From Brooklawnia sp963780175 (lineage in GTDB: Bacteria > Actinomycetota > Actinomycetes > Propionibacteriales > Propionibacteriaceae): DNA of 64,000 nucleotides. Under the pieces are notes generated by a model. It saw only the letters and a program-made list of their open reading frames with translations. It was not told the DNA's origin and made no database searches. This document shows positions 23,706 to 31,921 of this stretch, piece by piece. Both the position numbers and the translations under genes were made by a program. Numbering within the stretch: the stretch's first letter is position 1; each line of letters opens with the position of its first letter. The stretch is taken from assembly GCA_963780175.1 (NCBI GenBank), contig CAWAAT010000001.1, positions 1,339,235-1,403,234 on the forward strand, written 5' to 3'.

Positions 23706-25007
23706 ATGGAACCCGACCAGGCAGACGACGTCGGCGTCCACGTTGTGCCGACGCCAGCCATCTTGAGCCACGGGCTGCGGCCGATGCGTGGGCGCGATCC
23801 CCTGGAGCGGAATCGCGTCGCGACCCCGCTGGAACTACTGTTCGACCTGACGTTCGTTGCCGGGTTCAGCATGGCAGCGGACCAGGCGTCGCACTACGCT
23901 GCCGAGGCGCATTGGGGGACCGCGCTGGGCGGGCTCGGGATTGCGATGTTCGCCTTGTACTGGGCGTGGCTCAACTGCACATGGTTCGCGTCGGCATATG
24001 ACACTGATGACTGGCTGTGTCGGCTGTTGACGATGGCAGAAATGGTCGGTGCCCTGGTGCTCGCCCTCGGCTTGGCGCCGATGTTCCGCTCGATCGATGA
24101 GGCGACAACAGCCGGTAACGACCTGATGGTCATTGGCTACGTGGCCATCCGAGTTGCACTGGTTGCCCAATGGCTCCGCGCGGCCCGGCAGGATCCGCTG
24201 CGGCGACGGGCGACTGTGACGATGGCGATCAGTGTGTTTCTGGCACAGGTTGGCTGGATTACGCTCCTCGCGCTACGCGATGCCCCCTGGAGCCCGTTCG
24301 CGCCGGTCCTCGTGTTGGCAGCGGACCTCGGCGCTCCTATCGCCGTTGACCGCCTGAGGGGTGGCATACCCTGGCACGCACATCATGTCGCCGAACGGTT
24401 CGGTTTGCTGGCCATCATCGCCCTCGGTGAAGCCGTGTCCGGCACGATTGCGGCGGTCTCAGCGGTGGTCGAGCGCAACGGCTGGAGCGCCGAAGCGGCG
24501 CTGATCGTGGTCGCCGGAACTGCACTGACGCTGGGGTCATGGTGGGTCTATTTCATCGTGCCGTCTGCGTTCGTCCTCGAGCGCCGCCGCCAGCTGGGCA
24601 AGTTCTGGAGCTACTTCCACGTGTTGGTCTTCACCTCGATCGTTGCGATGGGTGCGGCGTTGCACCTTGCCGCTTACGTCACCGAGGGGGGCGCCGCAAT
24701 CGGCCCGGTTTCGGCCTTGGTCGCGACGGTGGTTTCGGTCTTCGTGTTCGTGGTGGCCGTCTTCGTCCTCTACTCGGTTCTCGTCCGCGAGATCGACCGC
24801 TTCCATTACGCGCTCGTTGCTGGGACGCTGGCCTTCCTGATCCTTGCAGTGGCGCTCGTGGCCCTCGGCGCATCGTTGGGCGTCGCGCTGCTGGCGGTGG
24901 CTGCGGCACCGTTCGTCGTCGTGATCGGATATGAGACCCTCGGACACCAGCACGAGGCGAGCGCGCTCGAGCGGCTAGCCATCACCACAGGGACGCCGGC
25001 GACCTGA
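23706..25007 (+). CDS. ltrA: Low temperature requirement protein A family membrane protein
   Basis: A 433-residue integral membrane protein with about twelve hydrophobic segments. ELLFDLTFVAGF near residue 40 is the LtrA-family signature, followed by FALYWAWLNCTWFASAYDTDD, and a second-half HHVAERFGLLAIIALGEAV motif. The family is widespread in bacteria and named from a Listeria gene needed for growth in the cold, but its transport or other activity is not established. The ATG at 23706 follows an AGAGGAAAG ribosome site. It stands alone between the EIIA gene and the riboswitch. Confidence 0.88.
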   Translation: MEPDQADDVGVHVVPTPAILSHGLRPMRGRDPLERNRVATPLELLFDLTFVAGFSMAADQASHYAAEAHWGTALGGLGIAMFALYWAWLNCTWFASAYDTDDWLCRLLTMAEMVGALVLALGLAPMFRSIDEATTAGNDLMVIGYVAIRVALVAQWLRAARQDPLRRRATVTMAISVFLAQVGWITLLALRDAPWSPFAPVLVLAADLGAPIAVDRLRGGIPWHAHHVAERFGLLAIIALGEAVSGTIAAVSAVVERNGWSAEAALIVVAGTALTLGSWWVYFIVPSAFVLERRRQLGKFWSYFHVLVFTSIVAMGAALHLAAYVTEGGAAIGPVSALVATVVSVFVFVVAVFVLYSVLVREIDRFHYALVAGTLAFLILAVALVALGASLGVALLAVAAAPFVVVIGYETLGHQHEASALERLAITTGTPAT

Positions 25008-25079
25008 CGGCGGCCAGTATCCGTCCTGATTTGCGGATAAGCACTAGCCCGAGCCCGATTGTTGGCCGTATAGTTCAAC

Positions 25080-25222
25080 TCGCACCGGGCAACCGGAGCA
25101 CGAGGCACCGGGGTTCGGATCCCGGGCCAAAGCAGGGAAACGTGGTGAGACACCACACTGTGCCGCAACTGTGAAGCGTCGAGAACCGACGATGAGTCAG
25201 ACCGCCTGCTGCCTCGGTCGTC
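25080..25222 (+). promoter_or_regulatory. Cobalamin riboswitch
   Basis: The leader contains the conserved cobalamin-riboswitch blocks in order: GGGAAACGTGGTGAGACACC, then GCCGCAACTGTGA (the B12-box core), then GATGAGTCAGACCGCC. A GC-rich stem (CACCGGGGTTCGGATCCCGGG) precedes them. Expression downstream is expected to fall when cobalamin is abundant. The exact ends are approximate. It is followed by a 24-codon open frame and an AspT/YidE-like transporter. Confidence 0.9.
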
Positions 25223-25243
25223 CTTCGAGCAAGAGGAACCCTT

Positions 25244-25318
25244 ATGAACCCGACGCCATCCCCCGCACCTCTTTCTTCACCCACACCCGCCACCTTCCTC
25301 GATCTCGCTGATCACTAG
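25244..25318 (+). CDS. 24-residue small ORF after riboswitch
   Basis: An ATG with a AAGAGGAACC ribosome site opens a 24-codon frame rich in Pro, Ser and Thr, ending LDLADH. It lies between the riboswitch and the transporter, 23 bases before the latter's ATG. It could be a leader peptide or a small protein; I recognise no family. Confidence 0.4.
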   Translation: MNPTPSPAPLSSPTPATFLDLADH

Positions 25319-25341
25319 AACCTGGACACCGGAGGCCATCG

Positions 25342-26931
25342 ATGTTCGAGATTCTCGAGTCTTATCCATTGCTTCTTCTCACCCTGCTGGTGGTGGTGGG
25401 CTCGCTGCTCGGCCAGATCAAGATCGCCGGCCGCCACGCTCGCCGACCTGCGGCGGTGCTGTTCACCGCCATCGGATTGACCGCCTGGGGTGTGAGCAAC
25501 GGAGTGGAGTTGACATCCCCGAAGTGCTCGGCAGTTTCGGGCTCATCATCTTCACCTACACGGTGGGCATCATCTCCGGGCCGAACTTCTTCGGCTCGCT
25601 GCGCCGGGGCTGGCCGGTGATGCTGAGCACCGGGCAGCCTCGCGTTGGCAGCGTTCCTGGTAGCCGGCGTCCTCGGACGCATCCTCGGCGTTACCCAATC
25701 CTCTTGATAGCCGGAACATTCGCGGGCGCGCTCAACAACACACCCTCGCTGGCCGCGGCCAGCCAAGCCGCCGGCGACGCCGAGCTTCCGGCCGTCGGAT
25801 ACTCGATCAGCTATCTGTGGGGCGTCATCGGCATGATGCTCGCTGCCGCCTGGGCCATCCAGATGGGCAATCGCGAATCGAAATCAGCCACCGCACCGCC
25901 GCTGGAACAGCGCACCATCCGGGTGGACGACGACTCCGATCTCACCGTGGCCGAGCTGCTGGAGCACAGTCCGGGTTCGGTCACTGTCTCACGCGTCCAG
26001 CACGAGAATGAGCCGACTGTCGTTGCCGCGCCGGACGAGAGGCTGCACAAGGGCGACCTGGTCTCCGTCATCGGCCCGCGCGATGCCCTCGCCGCGGTGA
26101 CCGGCAAGCTCGGCCACGCCTCGTCGGTCGACATCATCAGCGACCGCACCTATCTCGACTCCGTGCGCGCGACGCTGTCATCGGCCAAACTCGCCGGGCG
26201 TCGCATCGACGAACTCGGTCTCGCCGAGCAATTCGGGGCGCATGTCTCCCGAGTCCGGCGCGGCAGACGTCGACATGATCGCCAGCCCCGACTTCGTCGT
26301 CCAAATGGGCGATCGGCCGCGGGTCGTCGCGCCCAGAGACCAGCTGGCACCGCTGCGCGCCCACCTCGGCGATTCCGAACGTGGCTTCTCCGACATCAAC
26401 CCCTCCGGCCTGGCACTTGGCCTGGTGATCGGCATCGTCATCGGCATCATCCCCATCCCGCTGCCCACCGGCAGCTTCACACTGGGGCTGGCGGCCGGCA
26501 CGCTGCTCACCGGGCTGGTCTTCGGCAGGCTCGGCCATATCGGACGCCTGCCCGTCTCGATGCCGAGTGCCGCTGCCGACTCACTGTCCGCACTCGGCAT
26601 GCTGGTCTTCCTGGCGTACGCGGGGATGAAGGCCGGTCTGCAATTCGGCGCCGCGATGACGTCGAACCTGGGCTGGAAGGCCGCAGTGCTGGGCTTTGCG
26701 ATCACCACGACCACTGCCGTGGCGTTCCTGGTCGCCGGCAGGCTGCACAAGACCGGCTGGATCCAGCTCGCGGGTCAGCTCGGCGGCGGCCACACCCAGC
26801 CCGCGGTGCTGGCATTCGCCAACACCCGCACCGGCTTCGATACCCGGGTTTCGCTCGGCTATGCGCTGGTCTATCCCACGGCGATGGTCGCGAAGATCCT
26901 GTTGGCCCAGATGCTCGTCCTGGTGGGGTGA
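25342..26931 (+). CDS. AspT/YidE/YbjL-family transporter (frameshifted)
   Basis: A membrane transporter of the aspartate:alanine-exchanger family: a first membrane half (LLLTLLVVVGSLLGQIKIAG, IIFTYTVGIISGPNFFGSLR, GTFAGALNNTPSLAAASQAAG), a central TrkA-C-like regulatory part (DSDLTVAELLEHSPGSVTV to SVIGPRDALAAV), and a second membrane half (GLVIGIVIGIIPIPLPTGSF, GGGHTQPAVLAFANTRTGFD). The reading changes frame near 25515, near 25625-25690 and near 26260, so at least three single-base shifts break it. The rest is well conserved, which favours errors. A cobalamin riboswitch precedes it, which is unexpected for this family. Confidence 0.8.
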
Positions 26932-27158
26932 CCTCAGAGCAACTGGATCAGCGGTAGGCCTTATTTCGTGGCGACGATCGCCCGGATCTCTTCTCATTTT
27001 GAATCCCCGTTTCAAATAGCGTCCCGTTTCCCGAATCCCGCTAGCGGTGCCCGGTAGTACGCATTGCCCCACCCGCAGGGCGGGCTCTCGGCGGGATTGC
27101 TCGAGTAGGCACAACCAATGCGCCCACCGGGCCGGCCAGAAGCCGTAGCCTCGTCGTC

Positions 27159-27653
27159 ATGGATGATGTCGACCGGATCGCCCGGGCCGGCCTGGGCGGG
27201 CTGCGGATCGCCGCCGCCGAGTCGCTGACCAGTGGGTTGCTGTGCAGCAGGGTGGGTGCCGCGGATCAGGCGAGCGAGTGGTTCGCGGGTGGCGTGGTCG
27301 CCTACTCAACGGAGGTCAAGCAGAGATTGCTCGGTGTTCCCGAAGGCACCGACCCGTGTTCTGCGGCCTGCGCGGAGCAGCTGGCCATCGGTGCGCGCGA
27401 TCTCCTGGGAGCCCACATCGCGATCTCCACGACCGGGGTGGGCGGGCCCGAGCCGACCGATGGCCACCCGGCCGGAACCGTCTTCCTCGGCTGGGCGAGC
27501 CCGACGGAATCGGGTCACCACTTTCTACAGTTGGACGGCGACCCCGCCGAGGTGCTCGCCGGAACCGTCGCCGCCGCTCTTCGGCTGCTGGCCGACCGCT
27601 GCGAGCATGAAGCCCATCGTCGAGCTGAATCGTCCATCCCCCGCCAAAGGTGA
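27159..27653 (+). CDS. pncC: Nicotinamide-nucleotide amidohydrolase (CinA C-terminal domain)
   Basis: A 164-residue stand-alone CinA-C/PncC domain, which deamidates nicotinamide mononucleotide to nicotinate mononucleotide in pyridine-nucleotide salvage. Diagnostic blocks are AAAESLTSGLL (about residues 17-27), WFAGGVVAYSTEVKQRLLGV, and TTGVGGPEPTDGHPAGTVFLG (about 87-107). No N-terminal molybdopterin-binding-like COG1058 domain is present, so it is the short form. It begins with an ATG close to a likely promoter and has no evident operon partner. Confidence 0.9.
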   Translation: MDDVDRIARAGLGGLRIAAAESLTSGLLCSRVGAADQASEWFAGGVVAYSTEVKQRLLGVPEGTDPCSAACAEQLAIGARDLLGAHIAISTTGVGGPEPTDGHPAGTVFLGWASPTESGHHFLQLDGDPAEVLAGTVAAALRLLADRCEHEAHRRAESSIPRQR

Positions 27654-27771
27654 TACGGCCTTCCATACACACCAGGCACAATGGCCCTAACAACAATGGC
27701 CTCAACGAACAAATGGCCCTAGCGAATTGGCACGATCTCCAAGACCCACACGGATGTGAAGGACGTATCTC

Positions 27772-28574
27772 ATGACGAAGCGACTCTGGCCCGCCGCTGT
27801 ATTGACGCTCTCGCTGCTGCTCGCCGGGTGCGCCGTCACATCTGATCCGTTCAATCGCACACCCGCCGGACGCGGGCGGACCGTCGGATCTGGTCGGCAT
27901 CACCTGGTTGCTGGACGAGCTGAACGGCCAGCCTGCGGTGGAAGGCACGTTCCCGTCGGTCACTTTCAGCAGCGAGGGCGGCATCGACGGCTCGGGCGGC
28001 TGCAACGTCTACGCCGGCAACTACACCGTCAGCGGCGCCCAGATCGATGTGGCCGACAACATCGTCTCGACGATGATGGCGTGCGATGACCCGATCATGA
28101 CCCAGGAGTTCGAGCTTCTTCGAAGCCCTCAAGACCGCGTCGTCGTTCGCCGTCGAGGACACCCGACTGACCCTGTCAGACCAGGACGGAACCGCCGTGG
28201 CCACGTTCAACGCCCAGTCCCAGGACCTCGCCGGCACCAGCTGGCAGGTCACCGCCTACAACAACGGCCAGGAAGCTGTCGTCGGCGTCTTGGAGGGCAC
28301 CACCCCGACCATCGAGTTCGGCGCCGACGGGCAGCTGTCCGGGTCCGCCGGCTGCAACAGGGTGATCGGCAGCTACAGCACCACCGATGGCACGATCAAG
28401 CTGGGACCGCTGGCCACCACTCAGATGGCCTGCCCCGAGCCCGAAGGCGTGATGGATCAGGAGACCCGGCTGGTGGCCGCGCTCGAGAGCGCCGCGACCT
28501 ACCACGTCGAGGGCCCGACCCTGGAGATGCGGACCGCCGACGACGCTCTGGCCGTCCACTTCACCCGCGCCTGA
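27772..28574 (+). CDS. Lipoprotein with two META domains (frameshifted)
   Basis: An exported lipoprotein. A signal peptide with lipobox LLLAGC (Cys at about residue 22) is followed by two META (HslJ-like) domains: ITWLLDELNGQPAVEGTFPS with a GGCNVYAGNY core, then GTSWQVTAYNNGQEAV with AGCNRVIGSYSTTDG and a terminal TFTR-like strand. META domains are found in heat-induced or secreted proteins of unknown precise function. Frameshifts occur near 27870 and near 28115. The 3' end overlaps the convergent P-type ATPase gene by 14 bases. The anchoring Cys places it on the outer face of the membrane. Confidence 0.82.
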
Positions 28575-31158
28575 GCGGCCAGGTCATCCGGCCACGCAGC
28601 ACCATGCCGGTGCGGTGCATCCGTGCAGAAGCGTCGATCAGCTTCCACAGCGCCAGCACGCCCAGCAGCCAGGCCAGCACCGCGAGGATCACGATCCCGT
28701 AGTGGAGGGGATTGCTCAGCCAGCCGAGCCTGAAGAACCACTGGGTCAGCGGCACTTCCGCCTGCACCGTCGCGACGATCACCAGAACCACCGCCAGGAT
28801 CACCATCTTGCGCGACTGCAGTGTCATCAGGCCCACCACCAGGCCCGCGTAGATGAGCACGTAGGCGACCGCCTGCTGCGCATAGACCATGCGTCCGGAC
28901 GATTCGAAGAAATACCCGTAGACGGCGAACGAGACCAGCGCGAGGCTCAGCCCTGCGGGCAGAATGAACCGGATGATCGCCCGGCCGTACCCCTCCGAGG
29001 GCACCGGGCCGGCACCCGACCAGGCCGACAACGCCAGGGAGGGAATCGTCACGGCGATGATGCCGAGCGCGGAGTCGTGCGATGACCCGTACGGGAAACC
29101 GACACTGAGGAATCTGACCATCACGATGAGCATCGCGGTGGCCACCACCATGGTGAGGTCGAGCTTGATGACGTTGAGCAGGCCTTGGACGATCGTCTGA
29201 CCCCGGCGCAGCATCGCCAGCAGCGCCAGTGGCGAGTTGTTCTGCAGGTAGATATCCGCCAGCGCGAGCGCGGCCTGGGTGCTGCCGGGCTGCGCAACCG
29301 CGACGTCCGCCTCGGCCATCGCCGAGAGGTCCGTCACCCCGTCACCCACCACGGTCACATGCTCGCCACTGCTGCGCAGCGCCCGGACGATCTCCCCCGC
29401 CTCGACAGGAGTGAACCCGCCGAACAGTGCGTGCTCGCTCACCACGCGTGCCCACTGCGAGCGCGGATGCTGCAGCAACTCGTCACGCGAGATGACACCA
29501 CGCGACCGGACGTATTCGGTGTCGGAGGCACGCATCCCCTGGGCGGCCAGGTGGTTCAGCGCGTCAGCGGCTGGGCCGGGGGTGAAGGCCATCACGCGGA
29601 CCCCGGCGTCCACGAAACCACGGATCACGGTCATCACCTCGTCGCTCACCCGGGACGACAGCCGCAAGACGGCCAGCGGTACCAGCCCATCGGGCAGCTT
29701 CGGGCGCCCCCGGCTGTCCCTCAGCGGCACCGGATCGGGCCGGTACGCCACCACCAGCTGTTCTCTTCCGGACTCGTCGTCGTCCGGCAATTCGGCGGTC
29801 AGCACGGGTTCAAGCGCGGCTCTTCTGCCCAGCACATACACTCCGGGTACATCGTCGTCGGCGAATACGAAGCCCGTCCAGCCGAGTGAGGCGAAGAACG
29901 GCGCCTCGGCTCGCACTGCCCGGCGTTCGCCCTCGAAAGCATCTGCCAGTACCCGCATCAGCGGCGTGGTCGAACTGGTCGAGTGCACCGCATCGCCCAG
30001 CAACTGCCGAATCCGGGATTCGGAGGGGTGATCGCCGTCGCAATGCCGGACGATGGACAACTCCACCGAGGTGCCGGCAAGGAATCCGACCTCGGTGAAA
30101 CAGACCACGGTGGTCTCGGCGAGCGCCTCGATCGAGCGTGCCCGGGTGACCACACCGCCATGCTGAGCCAGATCCGCGGCACCCGCGATGTAGCTGATGA
30201 TGATCATCAGATAGAGCCCGCTCGGCGCCAGGTTGAAGATGACGGGGGCGGCGTCCACGAAGGCCTCCAGCGGCGCACCGATGTCGACGCGACTCAGCTC
30301 GGCCAGGTACAGGCCCGCGTAGATCACCACGATCACCAGCAGCACCTGCAAGATCCGCGAGACGACGGACTCTAGCGGACTCATCCGTGCCTCCCGACGC
30401 CGGCGCCCCGACGCCATCGTCCGGGCCATCTGGGAGTCCTCGCCCAGTTTCTCGGCGACATAGCTGCCTCGTCCGGACACGCAGAAGCTGCCGGCCAGCA
30501 CACTGCCACCCGGACGAACCCGCCGCGCTCCCCGGACGCCATCGGCCGGGTAGCTGTCGACCAGGATGGGCGCGTGCCCCCGGTATGTCCCGTCGGCAAT
30601 GAACTGGTCTCCTGGTCCGACCAACAGCAGGTCGCCGGGCACCAGCTGCTCGGGAGGAAGACTGCACGCCCGGCCTTCACGCACGACGGTGTACCTCAGG
30701 CTGGCCAGCTCCAACACCTGCGACACTCTGCGCACGGCAAGCACCTCCTGGGCCAGCCGGATCGCGATGCTCACCCCGAGCATGACCAGTGTCAACACTC
30801 CGGAAAGCCACTCGTACAACAAGAACAGCTGGACCAGGGCGAGCCCGATCAGGTTCAGATGGAAGACGGTGAAGACGCTCTCGCGGCGGATGTTCTCGGC
30901 CGAGCGAATGATGGACCGCTGCGATGCCTTCGCCTCGCCGCGCAGGTAGCGTTCCTGTGCCTCGGCCTCGCTCAGGCCGGTGGGCACTGCGGATACTTCC
31001 GGTGCCCTGCCGGCGCCGCTGCGGCGCAGTTTCAGATATGCGAACGCGCCGACCAGGGCGGCCAAGCCGGACAAAGCTGCAATGAGGCGGATGGGCGCAC
31101 GCAAGCGCCACGGCTGCAGGCTCGGCACCACATGGGCATTCGAGGAACCGGCCGACAT
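28561..31158 (-). CDS. P-type ATPase homologue lacking the phosphorylated Asp
   Basis: An 865-residue membrane protein with P-type ATPase architecture: N-terminal membrane segments, an actuator-like domain (VVREGRACSLPPEQLVPGDL), a membrane pair, a large cytoplasmic domain, and a six-segment C-terminal membrane region. The phosphorylation motif, normally DKTGT, reads VVCFTEVGFLAGT, so the catalytic Asp is Thr355. The actuator TGES position is also degenerate (SYPADG), whereas the hinge GDGVTDLSAM retains both Asp. Such a protein cannot form the usual aspartyl-phosphate and may be a regulator or a repurposed transporter. I start it at the ATG at 31158. Confidence 0.85.
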   Translation of the reverse strand: MSAGSSNAHVVPSLQPWRLRAPIRLIAALSGLAALVGAFAYLKLRRSGAGRAPEVSAVPTGLSEAEAQERYLRGEAKASQRSIIRSAENIRRESVFTVFHLNLIGLALVQLFLLYEWLSGVLTLVMLGVSIAIRLAQEVLAVRRVSQVLELASLRYTVVREGRACSLPPEQLVPGDLLLVGPGDQFIADGTYRGHAPILVDSYPADGVRGARRVRPGGSVLAGSFCVSGRGSYVAEKLGEDSQMARTMASGRRRREARMSPLESVVSRILQVLLVIVVIYAGLYLAELSRVDIGAPLEAFVDAAPVIFNLAPSGLYLMIIISYIAGAADLAQHGGVVTRARSIEALAETTVVCFTEVGFLAGTSVELSIVRHCDGDHPSESRIRQLLGDAVHSTSSTTPLMRVLADAFEGERRAVRAEAPFFASLGWTGFVFADDDVPGVYVLGRRAALEPVLTAELPDDDESGREQLVVAYRPDPVPLRDSRGRPKLPDGLVPLAVLRLSSRVSDEVMTVIRGFVDAGVRVMAFTPGPAADALNHLAAQGMRASDTEYVRSRGVISRDELLQHPRSQWARVVSEHALFGGFTPVEAGEIVRALRSSGEHVTVVGDGVTDLSAMAEADVAVAQPGSTQAALALADIYLQNNSPLALLAMLRRGQTIVQGLLNVIKLDLTMVVATAMLIVMVRFLSVGFPYGSSHDSALGIIAVTIPSLALSAWSGAGPVPSEGYGRAIIRFILPAGLSLALVSFAVYGYFFESSGRMVYAQQAVAYVLIYAGLVVGLMTLQSRKMVILAVVLVIVATVQAEVPLTQWFFRLGWLSNPLHYGIVILAVLAWLLGVLALWKLIDASARMHRTGMVLRGRMTWPLRRG

Positions 31159-31204
31159 GGTAGCATTCTGGCCCTTTGTGGTCACCCGCGGACTACCCCT
31201 AACG

Positions 31205-31921
31205 GGGGATATCCGGGTTCTTCGGAGCCGCAAGAATGGCCTTCAACTCGTTGGCCGCCGTCGAGCGCAGCACGGACGGCCGGACGAATCCGATGGTCAA
31301 CCCGGGTGCGATCGCCACCGCGATCCTGCTACCCGGAACAGACGAGCAGAAGTGGCAATGCCTGGCCGACGGGCTGTCCCGCTTCGCGGGCCACGAACTG
31401 GATGTCGACCACGAGGTCTATTCGTGCGCGTCGGAGACGAATCTGGTCAACCGGGCCGCGGTCCAGTTGCTCGGCGCCCGCGGCTTGCTGGGCTGCGAAC
31501 CCGATCTCGCGCTCGATCTGTACACCCGGCAGAGCTGCTTGAGGGTCACCGCGCGCGATCTTGCTGTGATGGGGGCCACGCTGGCCAACGGCGGAGTCAA
31601 CCCGATCAGCGGCGAGCCGGTGATCGACGAACAGCTGTGCCATTACGTGCTGGCGGTGATGGTCACCGCGGGGCTGTACGAGACCTCGGGTGACTGGCTC
31701 TACGAGGTCGGCCAGCCCGGCAAGAGCGGCATCGGCGGCGGGATTGTGACCGTGTCACCCGGCAAGGGCGGGCTCGGTACCTTCGCGCCTCCGCTGGACG
31801 CCGCCGGCAACAGCGTCAAGGGCAGCTGGTCGCCCGAGACCTGGCACGCGCTCTCGGCCTGGACCTGCTGGATTCGCATCCGCTGGTCGCCGATCACAGA
31901 CCGACCGGCTCGGGCGGCTGA
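31205..31921 (+). pseudogene. glsA: Glutaminase remnant
   Basis: This is the C-terminal two-thirds of a serine-dependent glutaminase: MAFNSLAAVERSTDGRTNPM, VNPGAIATAILLPG, YSCASETNLVNRAAVQLL, GVNPISGEPVI and PGKSGIGGGIVTVSPGKGGL are family blocks. The N-terminal part with the catalytic Ser-x-x-Lys is absent: sequence before about 31205 belongs to the divergent ATPase. A further shift near 31823 hides the true end (DLARALGLDLLDSHPLVADH, stop at 31921). The enzyme cannot be active. Loss of the 5' third is a real deletion rather than a sequence error. Confidence 0.85.

Noticed and set aside
27675..27725. Short repeats of AATGGCCCTAAC type as a CRISPR-like array
   Set aside because: Only three imperfect copies a few bases apart, with no spacers and no cas genes; at most a small operator cluster.
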